Below, piece by piece: positions 44,131-52,191 of a stretch of DNA of 64,000 nt; the stretch's first letter is position 1, and each line of letters opens with the position of its first letter. A program made the position numbers and the translations under genes. The stretch covers positions 124,001 through 188,000 of the forward strand of contig NZ_AUIK01000016.1 of assembly GCF_000423665.1 (NCBI RefSeq), given 5' to 3'. The notes beneath the pieces were generated by a model. That model was not told the DNA's origin. It worked only from the letters and a program-made list of their open reading frames with translations, and made no database searches. Source of the stretch: Solirubrobacter soli DSM 22325. Its GTDB lineage: Bacteria; Actinomycetota; Thermoleophilia; Solirubrobacterales; Solirubrobacteraceae.

Positions 44131-45123
44131 TCAGGAGCGGGTGTAGCTCACGCGGTTGCGGCCGGCGTGCTTGGCGGCGTAGAGCGCGCGGTCGGCGGCG
44201 TCGAGCAGCGTGTGGGCGGTGCTGGGGGCGAGCGCCGAGGCCACGCCGGCGCTGATCGTCATCGGGATCTCGGCGTCGCCGTCCTCGATCGCCTCGCGCA
44301 GGCGCTCGGCGAACTCGAGCGTGGCCGTGCCGTCGGCGCCCGGCAGCACGATCACGAACTCCTCCCCGCCGACGCGGGCGACGATGTCCGCGCCGCGGGT
44401 CTGCTCGCACAGCATGGCGGCGAGCCACACCAGGGTGCGGTCGCCCGCCTGGTGGCCGTGCTCGTCGTTGATGCGCTTGAAGTGGTCGATGTCGACGGCG
44501 ACCACGGAGAGCGGGCGCCCGTCGCGCTTGGAGCGCGCGAGCTCCACCGCGAACCGCTCCTCGAGGCCGCGCCGGTTGAGCAGGCCCGTGAGCGGGTCGA
44601 TCCGCGACTCGCGCGTCAGCCGCGCCACCAGCCTCGCGTTGCGGGCGGCGAGCCCGCGGACGACGATCGCGATCACCGCCATCGAGGCGACCGGGTCGCA
44701 CCAGTGGTCGAACGTCGCCCCCGGCTGGTACAGGACGACCGCCGTCTGGGCGATCGCGACCGTCAGGACGACCGCGACCGTCTCCCGGGTGCCGAAGAAG
44801 CTCGCGACGCACAGGACCGACCAGGCGTACATGACGTCGCCGTTGCCGGGCGGGCTGGTCGCGAGTGCGATCGCGATCAGCACGACGCCGATCGGGCCGA
44901 AGGCGAGCATCAGCACGCGACGGTCGAGCCGGCCGCCGAAGTTCCACAGCAGCGCGGCCGCGGCGAAGGAGATCAGGATCGGGATCGGCGAGCTCGTGGC
45001 CCTGCCCGCGACGATGCTCTCGATCGCGCCGACGGCCGCGGCACCCGCGTACATCGCCGCGCCCGACTTGGCGATCATCGCGGTGCTTGGTGGGAGAGGG
45101 TCAGTGCCTGATGGTCCCGGCAT
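44131..45123 (-). CDS. Diguanylate cyclase (GGDEF) with membrane sensor
   Basis: A 330-residue diguanylate cyclase. About five to six hydrophobic helices form the N-terminal part (MYAGAAAVGAIESIVAG, IPILISFAAAALLWNFGG, GPIGVVLIAIALATS, ETVAVVLTVAIAQTAVVLY). DPLTGLLNRRGLEERF leads to the GGDEF domain, whose active site is RVGGEEFVIVLPG. It makes c-di-GMP. The start is placed at ATG 45123; TTG 45150 extends it by nine codons but falls in a palindrome. No EAL domain is nearby. Confidence 0.88.
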   Translation of the reverse strand: MPGPSGTDPLPPSTAMIAKSGAAMYAGAAAVGAIESIVAGRATSSPIPILISFAAAALLWNFGGRLDRRVLMLAFGPIGVVLIAIALATSPPGNGDVMYAWSVLCVASFFGTRETVAVVLTVAIAQTAVVLYQPGATFDHWCDPVASMAVIAIVVRGLAARNARLVARLTRESRIDPLTGLLNRRGLEERFAVELARSKRDGRPLSVVAVDIDHFKRINDEHGHQAGDRTLVWLAAMLCEQTRGADIVARVGGEEFVIVLPGADGTATLEFAERLREAIEDGDAEIPMTISAGVASALAPSTAHTLLDAADRALYAAKHAGRNRVSYTRS

Positions 45124-45148
45124 GTCCCGTGTATCGACGCGGTCGCTC

Positions 45149-45166
45149 AAGCGCCGGTCGGCGCTT
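45149..45166. promoter_or_regulatory. Palindrome upstream of the GGDEF gene
   Basis: AAGCGCC (45149-45155) and GGCGCTT (45160-45166) are perfect arms around GGTC. They lie 26 nt upstream of ATG 45123 on the minus strand and 70 bp from the divergent phytase-like gene. It is a candidate operator or leader hairpin and argues against the TTG 45150 start. Confidence 0.35.
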
Positions 45167-45236
45167 CGTCAAGAAATGATCAAGTCGTTCACATGGCAAT
45201 TACGACTCGCGTCCATGCGGGGGAGAGGATCGCGGG

Positions 45237-47009
45237 ATGTCAAGGAGACTCCTCGTGGCGGTCACCGCGGCGCTCACCCTCGCGCCGACCGCCGCACACG
45301 CCGACGTGACCCCCGTCTTCGCGCTGCAGAGCAAGGGCACATGGAACGCTGCCCAGCCCCTTCTCGGGGGATCGGTCTACACGCCGCCCGTGGTCGAGGG
45401 CGGCTGGTCCGCCTTCGCGCCGATCGACGACAAGACCTTCTGGACCGTGAGCGACCGCGGCCCGAACGGCCAGCCGGCGGTCAACGGCGCGACGCGCCGC
45501 ACGTTCCTCACGCCCGGCTTCACGCCGACGATCTACAAGGTCGGCATCAACGCCGACGGCTCGACGACGGTCCTGCAGCGGATCCCGCTGCACCTGAAGG
45601 CGGGCGCGGTGGACCCGGCCCGCGCCGCGGTCGGCGGCAACGCGAACGAGATCACGGGCCTGCCGCAGATCTCGACCGTCGATCAGGGCGTGGCCGCGGG
45701 CCTGCCGGCGGACACGGGCAGCTACCGGATCGCCGCCGCGCGCGACGAGGTCCCGTACGCCGCCGACGGCGTCACGCCGCTCGGCACCGACCCGTACGGC
45801 ATCGACTCCGAGTCGATCGCGGTCGACCCGCGCGACGGCTCCTTCTGGCTGGGCGACGAGTACCGCCCGTCGCTCGTGCACGTCGCCGCCGACGGCACCG
45901 TCCTCAACCGGATCATCCCCGCGGGCGTGACGGTGCCGGGCGCAGACGAGAGCGTCGTCAAGACCAACAACGTCCTTCCGCGCGCCTGGGTCTTCCGCCG
46001 TCAGAACCGCGGCATGGAGGGCGGCACGCTCACCAAGGACGGCAAGACGCTGTTCGGCATGATCCAGTCCTCGCTGGTCACGCCCACCGGACAGGGCGAC
46101 CAGCGCACGCTGCGCCTGGTGCGCTTCGACGTCACCGACCCGCTGAACCCGAAGCTGACGGGCGAGTTCATCTACCGCCTCGACACGCCCGCGCCGGGCT
46201 CCGGCCTCGCCCAGGGCGACATCTCGAACTCCGACATCTACGCGATCGACTCCAACCACCTGCTGGTCGACGAGCACGACAACGTGACCTCTGAGCCGGG
46301 CAAGGGCCAGAAGCAGGTCCAGCACATCGACCTGACCAACGCGACCGACATCTCCGGCGACGCCGCGGCCGACGGCGAGAACCCGCTGGTCGAGTCGACC
46401 AACGCCGCCGGCATCACCCCGGTCGCCAAGACCCTCTGGCTCGACTTGAACAAGTTCGGCTACGACCACGACAAGCCCGAGGGCATCGGCCTCTTCCCGA
46501 ACGGCGACCTCGCCGTCCAGGACGACAACGACTTCGGCTTCAACCAGGCCAACGACCCGCAGAACGCGGGCGCCAGCGACCCGCCGTTCAAGGTCACCGC
46601 GTCGGGCAAGACGACCGAGCTCTGGCGCTTGGAGGCCACGAACATCGCGACCGGCGCGGTCGGCGGCTCGGTGCCCGCGACCCTCTCGCTGACGCTCGGC
46701 GCCAATGTCTCATTCGGCGCTTTCACGCCGGGCGTGACCAAGGACTACACGGCTTCGACGACCGCGAACGTGATCTCGTCCGCCGGCGACGCCGCGCTCA
46801 CGGTCTCCGATCCGGGCAAGCTGATGAACGGCGCCTTCGCCTTGAACTCGCCGCTCGTCGTGGAGTTCAGCAAGGCGACGTGGTCCGCCCCCGTCTCCAA
46901 CGACGCGGTGACGATCACGTTCAAGCAGCACATCGACGCGACCGACGCCCTGCGCACCGGCGCGTACTCGAAGACGCTCACGTTCACGCTCTCGACCACG
47001 AATCCGTAG
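45237..47009 (+). CDS. Secreted esterase-like phytase-family protein with C-terminal beta domain
   Basis: A 590-residue exported protein. RRLLVAVTAALTLAPTAAHA is a Sec signal. Residues about 30-450 match the esterase-like-phytase family: GGWSAFAPIDDKTFWTVSDR, DSESIAVDPRDGSFWLGDEY, EGGTLTKDGKTLFG, DSNHLLVDEHDNV and LDLNKFGYDHDKPEG. The C-terminal part from about 480 (LGANVSFGAFTPGVTKDYTA, then DAVTITFKQHIDATDALRTG) is a separate beta domain found again in the broken FG-GAP gene nearby. The substrate is uncertain. It is divergent from the GGDEF gene. Confidence 0.85.
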   Translation: MSRRLLVAVTAALTLAPTAAHADVTPVFALQSKGTWNAAQPLLGGSVYTPPVVEGGWSAFAPIDDKTFWTVSDRGPNGQPAVNGATRRTFLTPGFTPTIYKVGINADGSTTVLQRIPLHLKAGAVDPARAAVGGNANEITGLPQISTVDQGVAAGLPADTGSYRIAAARDEVPYAADGVTPLGTDPYGIDSESIAVDPRDGSFWLGDEYRPSLVHVAADGTVLNRIIPAGVTVPGADESVVKTNNVLPRAWVFRRQNRGMEGGTLTKDGKTLFGMIQSSLVTPTGQGDQRTLRLVRFDVTDPLNPKLTGEFIYRLDTPAPGSGLAQGDISNSDIYAIDSNHLLVDEHDNVTSEPGKGQKQVQHIDLTNATDISGDAAADGENPLVESTNAAGITPVAKTLWLDLNKFGYDHDKPEGIGLFPNGDLAVQDDNDFGFNQANDPQNAGASDPPFKVTASGKTTELWRLEATNIATGAVGGSVPATLSLTLGANVSFGAFTPGVTKDYTASTTANVISSAGDAALTVSDPGKLMNGAFALNSPLVVEFSKATWSAPVSNDAVTITFKQHIDATDALRTGAYSKTLTFTLSTTNP

Positions 47010-47061
47010 TGGACGATCGTCCGGTGGTGCATTCGCCGGACGACGCGACAGTGAGGGCTCG

Positions 47062-47691
47062 ATGTCCAATCGAGCCCTCAACTGGTCGATCGCCGTCATC
47101 GCGGTCGTCGTGACCCTCGGCGTCGTCAAGCTCACCTCGACGCAGGCGCGGACCCCGGCGAGGCCGCTGCCGTTCGAGTTCGACGCCGCCTTCCCGGCGG
47201 CCGACCGTGAATGGGTGCAGGCGGCGGTTCGCAAGACGCGGCCGGAGGCCGTGACGCTGATCGCAGCGGTCGCGCCGCGCACGCAGTTCGTCCCGACCGA
47301 CGACAAGCTCGGCATGTGGGTCGGCATGGCCTTCCAGCGTCCGCCGTCGGGCTACGCGGTGCGGTTGAACCTCGCGCGCCTGGACGCCGACGCGAAGGAC
47401 GCGCGCGACGCCGCCGTGGTGCACGAGCTCGGGCACGTCGTGGACATGGGGCTGATCTCCCCGCAGCTGGAGGCGCAGCTGCTCGCCGGCATTCCGAGTG
47501 GCGGCGGGAACTGCATGACCAGCCCTTGCGCCGACACCGAGCGGTTCGCGGAGACCTTCGCCAAGTGGGCGCTGCGCGATGACATCCCCGAGAAGGCGAG
47601 CTACGGCATCCCGTCGCCCGCGTCGCTGGAGGAGTGGGGCGCGCCGCTGGCCGACATGGCCGCGCGGCTCGAGGCGCAAGGCGCGTCCTGA
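47062..47691 (+). CDS. Membrane-anchored HExxH metalloprotease-like protein
   Basis: A 209-residue protein. The N-terminal helix (WSIAVIAVVVTLGVVKLTS) is an anchor or signal. AAVVHELGHVVDMGL gives a HExxH zinc site, and CADTERFAETFAKWALRD supplies a likely third ligand Glu. CMTSPCADT may add a disulfide or metal contact. This is the layout of small gluzincin-like proteases. The substrate is unknown. It lies 52 bp after the phytase-like gene and may be co-transcribed with it. Confidence 0.7.
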   Translation: MSNRALNWSIAVIAVVVTLGVVKLTSTQARTPARPLPFEFDAAFPAADREWVQAAVRKTRPEAVTLIAAVAPRTQFVPTDDKLGMWVGMAFQRPPSGYAVRLNLARLDADAKDARDAAVVHELGHVVDMGLISPQLEAQLLAGIPSGGGNCMTSPCADTERFAETFAKWALRDDIPEKASYGIPSPASLEEWGAPLADMAARLEAQGAS

Positions 47692-47722
47692 GCGCGGGAA
47701 GCGCGCTTAGACTCGGTCGGCG

Positions 47723-48573
47723 ATGAGGGCTTCATGGGTCTTGGCGGTCGCGCTCCTGCTGGGCGCGCGCACGACGCGGGTGCCGCAGGGAACCGCGGCG
47801 ACCGCGATCGCCGTCGGCGACCTCGACCACGACGGGCGGGCCGACGTCGCGACGCTCTCGCCGACCGCGCTGACCCCTCACGCGCGACGCGGCCGGGGAC
47901 TGGCAGACGACCGCACTGCCGGCCGCGGGTACCGGGGTCGCGATCGGCGACTTCAACGGCGACGGCTGGGGCGACCTCGCCGTGCGCGACACCGACGTCG
48001 TGCGCCTGTTCACCCGCGACCCGGCGGGCAGCGGCTATGGCCGGCTCAACGCGCTGACGCTGTGGGGCCGGAGCGTGCTTGTCGCCACCGACCACGGTTT
48101 CGTGCGGTTCAAGGCCAAGGCGGACGGTGGGAGCCGCCGGTCGGCTCCGGCGTCGGTGCGTTCAGCGCCGTGGCGGCTCCGCGCCTGCCAAGGGCATCGC
48201 CGTCGCCGACTTCGACGGCGACGGCCGCGAAGACGTGGCGACGCTCCTCCCCACCGCGGGAAAGGCGATGGTCGTGACCCGCCTCGCGTTCACCCCGCCG
48301 ACGCTGTGCGGACGTCAGATGGCGAGGATCGCGCGTCGCTGCAGCATCGTGCCGCCGACGTTGGAGGTCACGCTCGAACAGCGCGAGCTGTCGTTCGGCG
48401 CCTTCACGCCCGGCGTCGCGAAGACCTACAGCAAGACGCTCGCCGCCACGGTCCGGAGCAGCGTGGACGCGGTGACGATCACGTTCGAGCAGCGCATCGG
48501 CGCGGACGAGATCCTGCACGCCGGGACGTACAGCGCCGCGGTCACGTTCACGGTCGCGGCGACCACGCCGTGA
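47723..48573 (+). pseudogene. Frameshifted FG-GAP/VCBS-repeat secreted protein
   Basis: Three separate frames add up to one protein. The first (from ATG 47723) has a signal peptide and AIAVGDLDHDGRADVATLSP. A shift in a CCCC run at 47874-47877 moves it to TRDAAGDWQTTALPAAGTGV, then VAIGDFNGDGWGDLAVRDTD and SVLVATDHGFVRFKAKA. At about 48110-48125 reading moves to GGRWEPPVGSGVGAFSAVA, and near 48165-48195 to AVADFDGDGREDVATLLPTA. The last frame ends in a domain shared with the phytase-like protein (FGAFTPGVAKTY). So one FG-GAP repeat gene carries at least three frameshifts. Sequencing error in GC-rich runs is possible. A leaderless-like TAGACT is 9 nt before the start. Confidence 0.72.
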
Positions 48574-49220
48574 GGGCGGTCGTCGCCGACGACGAGCTGC
48601 TGCTCCGCGAGGGCGTCGCGCGGCTGCTGGATGAGGCGGGGATCGAGGTGGTCGCGCAGGCGGGCGACGCTCCGGACCTGCTGCGCAAGGTCGCGGCGCA
48701 CAAGCCGGACGTCGCGATCGTCGACGTGCGGATGCCTCCGGACCTGACCGACGACGGCCTGCGGGCCGCGCTCGAGATCCGGCACCGGCAGCCGGACGTC
48801 GGTGTGGTGGTGCTCTCGCAGCATCTGGTCGAGCGGTTCGTCGCCGAGCTCGTGGGCGACGATCCGCACGGCGTCGGCTACCTGCTCAAGCACCGCGTCG
48901 CGGACCTGGGCTACTTCATCGAGGCGGTGCGGACCGTGGCCGCGGGCGGGACGGCGCTCGACCCCGAGGTGGTGGCGCGCATGCTCGGCCGCAAGCGAAA
49001 AGTCGACCCGCTCGACGCGCTGACGCCGCGTGAGCGCGAGGTGCTGCAGCTGATGGCGGAAGGGCTCTCCAACCAGGGGATCGCCGACCGCCTGGTGGTC
49101 GGCGCGCCCGCGGTCGAGAAGCACGTGACGGCGATCTTCTCCAAGCTCGACCTCGGCCATGACCGGTCCGAGTCGCGGCGCGTGCTCGCGGTGCTCACGC
49201 TGCTGCGAGCGGCAAACTAG
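48570..49220 (+). CDS. NarL/LuxR-type response regulator
   Basis: A 216-residue response regulator. VRAVVADDELLLREGVARLL is the receiver start, VAIVDVRMPPD carries the phospho-Asp, and VGYLLKHRVADLGYF the switch Lys. LTPREREVLQLMAEGLSNQG with IADRLVVGAPAVEKHVTAIF is the LuxR-type HTH. The GTG overlaps the stop of the FG-GAP gene (GTGA), so it may be translated from that transcript. A HisKA_3 kinase lies convergent just downstream and overlaps it by 26 bp; they are a probable two-component pair. Confidence 0.9.
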   Translation: MRAVVADDELLLREGVARLLDEAGIEVVAQAGDAPDLLRKVAAHKPDVAIVDVRMPPDLTDDGLRAALEIRHRQPDVGVVVLSQHLVERFVAELVGDDPHGVGYLLKHRVADLGYFIEAVRTVAAGGTALDPEVVARMLGRKRKVDPLDALTPREREVLQLMAEGLSNQGIADRLVVGAPAVEKHVTAIFSKLDLGHDRSESRRVLAVLTLLRAAN

Positions 49221-50196
49221 CTCGCAGCGTCGTCCCGCGGCCGGCGACGATCTCGAAGCGACCGCCGAGCACCGCGACGCGATCGCGCAGGCCGCGCAGA
49301 CCGGAGCCGTGGGCCTCGTCGGCGCCGCCGCGGCCGTCGTCGGCGACCTCGATGCGCAGCTCGTCGCCGCGGCGCTCGATCGTCACGTCGACCCCGCTCG
49401 CCCCCGCATGCTTGACCGCGTTGGTCAGCGCCTCGGCGACGAAGAAGTACGCGGCGGCCTCGACGGCGGGCGGGAAGCGTGCCTCGTCCACCCGCAGCGC
49501 GACGGGGATCGGCGCGCCCGCGGTCAGCTCCTCCAAGGCGGCGGCCAGGCCTCGGTCGGTGAGCACGAGCGGGTGGATGCCCGCCGCCAGCTCGCGCAGG
49601 TCGTCGATCGCGTGGCGGGCGTCGGCGGCCGCGCGCTGCAGCGCCTCGTCCGCGCGCTCGGGCGCGCGCCGCGCCTCCTCGATCCCCATCAGCGCCCGCA
49701 CGAGCCGCTGCTGCGCGCCGTCGTGCAGATCGCGCCCGATCCGCCGCCGCTCCGCGTCCGTGGCCGCGACGATCCGCGCCCGCGAGGCGGCGACCTCGTC
49801 CGCGTCCAGGCGCTCGGTCAGGTCGCGGAAGACGACCACCGCGCCACGGCCGTCCGGGGTCTCCAGCGGCGCGGACGCGTAGCCGACGGGCAGCAGCGTG
49901 TCGTCGCGGCGGACGAACCAGTCGAGGTCGACGCGCACGGTCTCCCCGGTCACGCGCGGCGCGAGCAGCGGGCACTCGTCCTCCGGGAAGGGCGAGCCGT
50001 CCGGGTGGCGGGAGTGAATCGTCGCGTGGCTCGGGCGGCCGAGCAGGTCGGCTTCGGACGCGTAGCCGAGCAGCTCGACCGCGGCGGGGTTCGCGAAGCG
50101 CACCTCGCCGGCCGGGCCGACGACGTAGACGGCGTCCGCGAGGCTGGCCAGCAGCGCGTCGAGGAAGTCAGATCCGTGGGAAAACCCGATGGTCAT
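49195..50196 (-). CDS. PAS-domain histidine kinase (HisKA_3, NarL/DesK type)
   Basis: A 333-residue soluble kinase. Residues about 10-125 form a PAS fold (LADAVYVVGPAGEVRFANPA, RGAVVVFRDLTERLDADE). RIGRDLHDGAQQRLVRALMG is the HisKA_3 phospho-acceptor site. YFFVAEALTNAVKHAGASGV is the N box, IEVADDGRGGADEAH the G1 box and GSGLRGLRDRVAVLGG the G2 box. There is no transmembrane segment. Its likely partner is the convergent LuxR-type regulator. The signal is unknown; PAS domains often sense redox, light or ligand. Confidence 0.9.
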   Translation of the reverse strand: MTIGFSHGSDFLDALLASLADAVYVVGPAGEVRFANPAAVELLGYASEADLLGRPSHATIHSRHPDGSPFPEDECPLLAPRVTGETVRVDLDWFVRRDDTLLPVGYASAPLETPDGRGAVVVFRDLTERLDADEVAASRARIVAATDAERRRIGRDLHDGAQQRLVRALMGIEEARRAPERADEALQRAAADARHAIDDLRELAAGIHPLVLTDRGLAAALEELTAGAPIPVALRVDEARFPPAVEAAAYFFVAEALTNAVKHAGASGVDVTIERRGDELRIEVADDGRGGADEAHGSGLRGLRDRVAVLGGRFEIVAGRGTTLRASLPLAAA

Positions 50197-50224
50197 GCGG
50201 CCCGGAGCGTTCGATCATAGGTGC

Positions 50225-50482
50225 ATGCCCCTCCATCGACTCGGCGCCCTTCGCTACGGCCTGCCCGCGCTGCTGGTCGCGGTGGGCTTCTTCATCCTGT
50301 TCGCGGTCGACGACCCGATCCGCTGGGACGGCTGGGCGATGTGCGTCGGCTCGGGGCTCGCGATCCTGCTGCTCAACGTCCTCTTCCGCTACGGCGCGCA
50401 GGGCGACCGCGAGCGCGACGCGGAGGACGCGGCGCGCGAGTACCTCGCCCGCCACGGGCACTGGCCGGACGAAGAGCGCTAG
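50225..50482 (+). CDS. Small two-helix membrane protein, hypothetical
   Basis: An 85-residue protein. LGALRYGLPALLVAVGFFIL and AMCVGSGLAILLLNVLFRYG are two transmembrane segments, followed by a charged tail (DRERDAEDAAREYLARHGHW). Such short proteins with an acidic and His-ending tail are common as hypotheticals in actinobacteria. The ATG at 50225 is chosen over an upstream in-frame ATG that overlaps the kinase promoter. It is divergent from the PAS kinase and ends 4 bp into the methyltransferase gene on the other strand. Confidence 0.65.
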   Translation: MPLHRLGALRYGLPALLVAVGFFILFAVDDPIRWDGWAMCVGSGLAILLLNVLFRYGAQGDRERDAEDAAREYLARHGHWPDEER

Positions 50483-51252
50483 GCGTCGGCGCGCGCCACG
50501 AACAGCGCGCGCGACCCAGGATCGTCGACCACGTCGAGCACGGTCAGGCCTGACGCGCGCGCCTGCCTGGCGATCTCGGCGACCGGCCAGTGACGCTGCT
50601 TGAGCCGGGCTGACGTCCGCTCCCACGCGGCCGGGCGGCGGCGGAACGCGTCCACGCGGGCCTCGACCACCGCGCCCGGGCCGATCTCCGGCGACGCCGT
50701 CCCGTGCCAGGCGATGAACCACTCGCCGCGGTCGGCGACCCAGTCGCCCGCGAAGCACGACCGGGTCAGCGCGAGCGTGTGCGCGTCGAAGATCGCCAGG
50801 CCGTCCGGCTCGAGCGAGCGCACGATACCGCGCAGGGCGGCGCGGAGCTCGTCGTGGTGCAGGAGGCAGTTGAACGCGCCGCCCAGGCACGTGACGAGGT
50901 CGTAGCGGCCGAGTTGCGGCAGCGCGCGCATGTCCGCCACCAGCATCGGTACCTGCGGGGCCTTGTTCGCCGCGCGGCGCACCATCGCGGGCGAGCTGTC
51001 GCACGCCACCACCGCGTACCCGCGGCCGAGCAGTGGGAGGAAGCTGCGGCCCGTGCCGCACGCGACGTCGAGCACCCGCCGTCCTCCCGCTCCGTGCCGG
51101 TGCGCGAGCTCCTCGACGACGTCGAGCCGCGCCTCGTCGTCGACCCCGGCCGTCAGCGCGTCGTAGACGGGCGCGAGGGTGTCGTAGGCGATGCGCGCCG
51201 CGTCGGAGCCGGCCGGCGCGATCCGGTTGGGGAAGGGGATGAGCGTGTCCAT
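50479..51252 (-). CDS. Class I SAM-dependent methyltransferase
   Basis: A 257-residue methyltransferase. RVLDVACGTGRSFLPLLGRG is motif I (SAM-binding E/DxGxG), VVACDSSPAMVRRAANKAP is motif II, LVADMRALPQLGRYDLVTCL is motif III and LRGIVRSLEPDGLAIFDAHT is motif IV. The rest gives a small substrate-binding cap. The substrate is unknown. The ATG at 51252 is chosen; the frame is open further back but shows no homology-like sequence. Its end overlaps the small membrane protein gene by 4 bp. Confidence 0.88.
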   Translation of the reverse strand: MDTLIPFPNRIAPAGSDAARIAYDTLAPVYDALTAGVDDEARLDVVEELAHRHGAGGRRVLDVACGTGRSFLPLLGRGYAVVACDSSPAMVRRAANKAPQVPMLVADMRALPQLGRYDLVTCLGGAFNCLLHHDELRAALRGIVRSLEPDGLAIFDAHTLALTRSCFAGDWVADRGEWFIAWHGTASPEIGPGAVVEARVDAFRRRPAAWERTSARLKQRHWPVAEIARQARASGLTVLDVVDDPGSRALFVARADA

Positions 51253-51292
51253 GCGCACCCGTATGAGCCACGGGCGCGAAACCTGTGACGCG

Positions 51293-51661
51293 TCAGCCGC
51301 CGCCACCGCCGACGATCGTGACGTGACCCGCGATGACGAAGAACACCGCGACGCCCAACGAGGCGAGGACGGTGAGCGTCCAGACAAGCCACATACGGCG
51401 GGTCACGACCGCGCTGCCGACGAACACGACCAGCGGGAGGCCGACCGTCACGGCCAGAAGCATCCCCGCGAGGAGGAACTCGGCCGGCCCGCTCGTCATC
51501 GCCGCCCAGCTCGAGTGCGTGCAGTAGCCGCTGTGGTCCTCGCTCCACGCGTTGCCGTACTGGGACGGGTCGCGATAGCAACCCCACATGTGGCCGAGCG
51601 CGAGGAACAACGAGGCGCCGAGCGCGGCCGGCCACGGAGCGAGGATGACGCGTCGCGTCAT
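51293..51661 (-). CDS. Integral membrane protein, hypothetical
   Basis: A 122-residue protein with three hydrophobic segments: LAPWPAALGASLFLALGHMW, AEFLLAGMLLAVTVGLPLVV and MWLVWTLTVLASLGVAVFFV. Short loops hold CYRDPSQYGNAWSEDHSGYC with two cysteines that may pair outside the membrane. No family was recognised. It lies 19 bp after the alkyl-DNA repair gene, on the same strand, and 40 bp before the methyltransferase gene. Confidence 0.6.
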   Translation of the reverse strand: MTRRVILAPWPAALGASLFLALGHMWGCYRDPSQYGNAWSEDHSGYCTHSSWAAMTSGPAEFLLAGMLLAVTVGLPLVVFVGSAVVTRRMWLVWTLTVLASLGVAVFFVIAGHVTIVGGGGG

Positions 51662-51680
51662 CCCATAGGTGTTCCCCGGA

Positions 51681-52175
51681 TCAGGCGAACAGAGACGTCT
51701 GCGTGAAGCCGGGCGCGCACTCGATCTCGAGCATGCGCCGCTTGGTCTGGATGCCGCCGGGGGCGGAGAAGCCGTGCAGCGCGCCGTCGGCGGCGAGCAC
51801 GCGGTGGCAGGGGATGACGATCGGGAACGGGTTCGACCCGAGCGCGGCGCCGACCGCGCGGGCAGCGCCGGGGTCGCCGATCTCGCGCGCGATCTCGCCG
51901 TAGGTCTTCGTCTCGCCCGGCCCGATCGCGCGGGTGGCGGCGTAGACGCGGCGGCGGAACTCGTCGACCTCGGCGTCATCGAGCGCGATGTCTGTCAGGT
52001 CGCGCTTCTCGCCGGCGAGCAGGGCGACGATGCCGGCCACGGCGTGCTCGATCTCGGGCGGGAGCTCGCGCCCGTCGTCCACGAGGCCGCGGCGGCCGGG
52101 CATCAGCACCTCGCTGATGCCCGCTTCGCTCCACTCGACACCGACCGGACCGAGTGCGGTGTCGAAGACGTGCAT
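51681..52175 (-). CDS. ogt: Methylated-DNA-protein-cysteine methyltransferase (AGT/Ogt)
   Basis: A 164-residue alkylguanine DNA alkyltransferase. PIVIPCHRVLAADGALHGFS holds the alkyl-acceptor Cys (PCHRV). RRRVYAATRAIGPGETKTYG and AREIGDPGAARAVGAALGSN form the DNA-binding HTH and Arg finger. It repairs O6-alkylguanine in a suicide reaction. The ATG at 52175 sets normal length, beginning MHVFDTALGPVGVEWSEAGI. It lies 16 bp from the VWA gene end, on the same strand. Confidence 0.93.
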   Translation of the reverse strand: MHVFDTALGPVGVEWSEAGISEVLMPGRRGLVDDGRELPPEIEHAVAGIVALLAGEKRDLTDIALDDAEVDEFRRRVYAATRAIGPGETKTYGEIAREIGDPGAARAVGAALGSNPFPIVIPCHRVLAADGALHGFSAPGGIQTKRRMLEIECAPGFTQTSLFA

Positions 52176-52191
52176 ACGTCCACGGTAGTGG

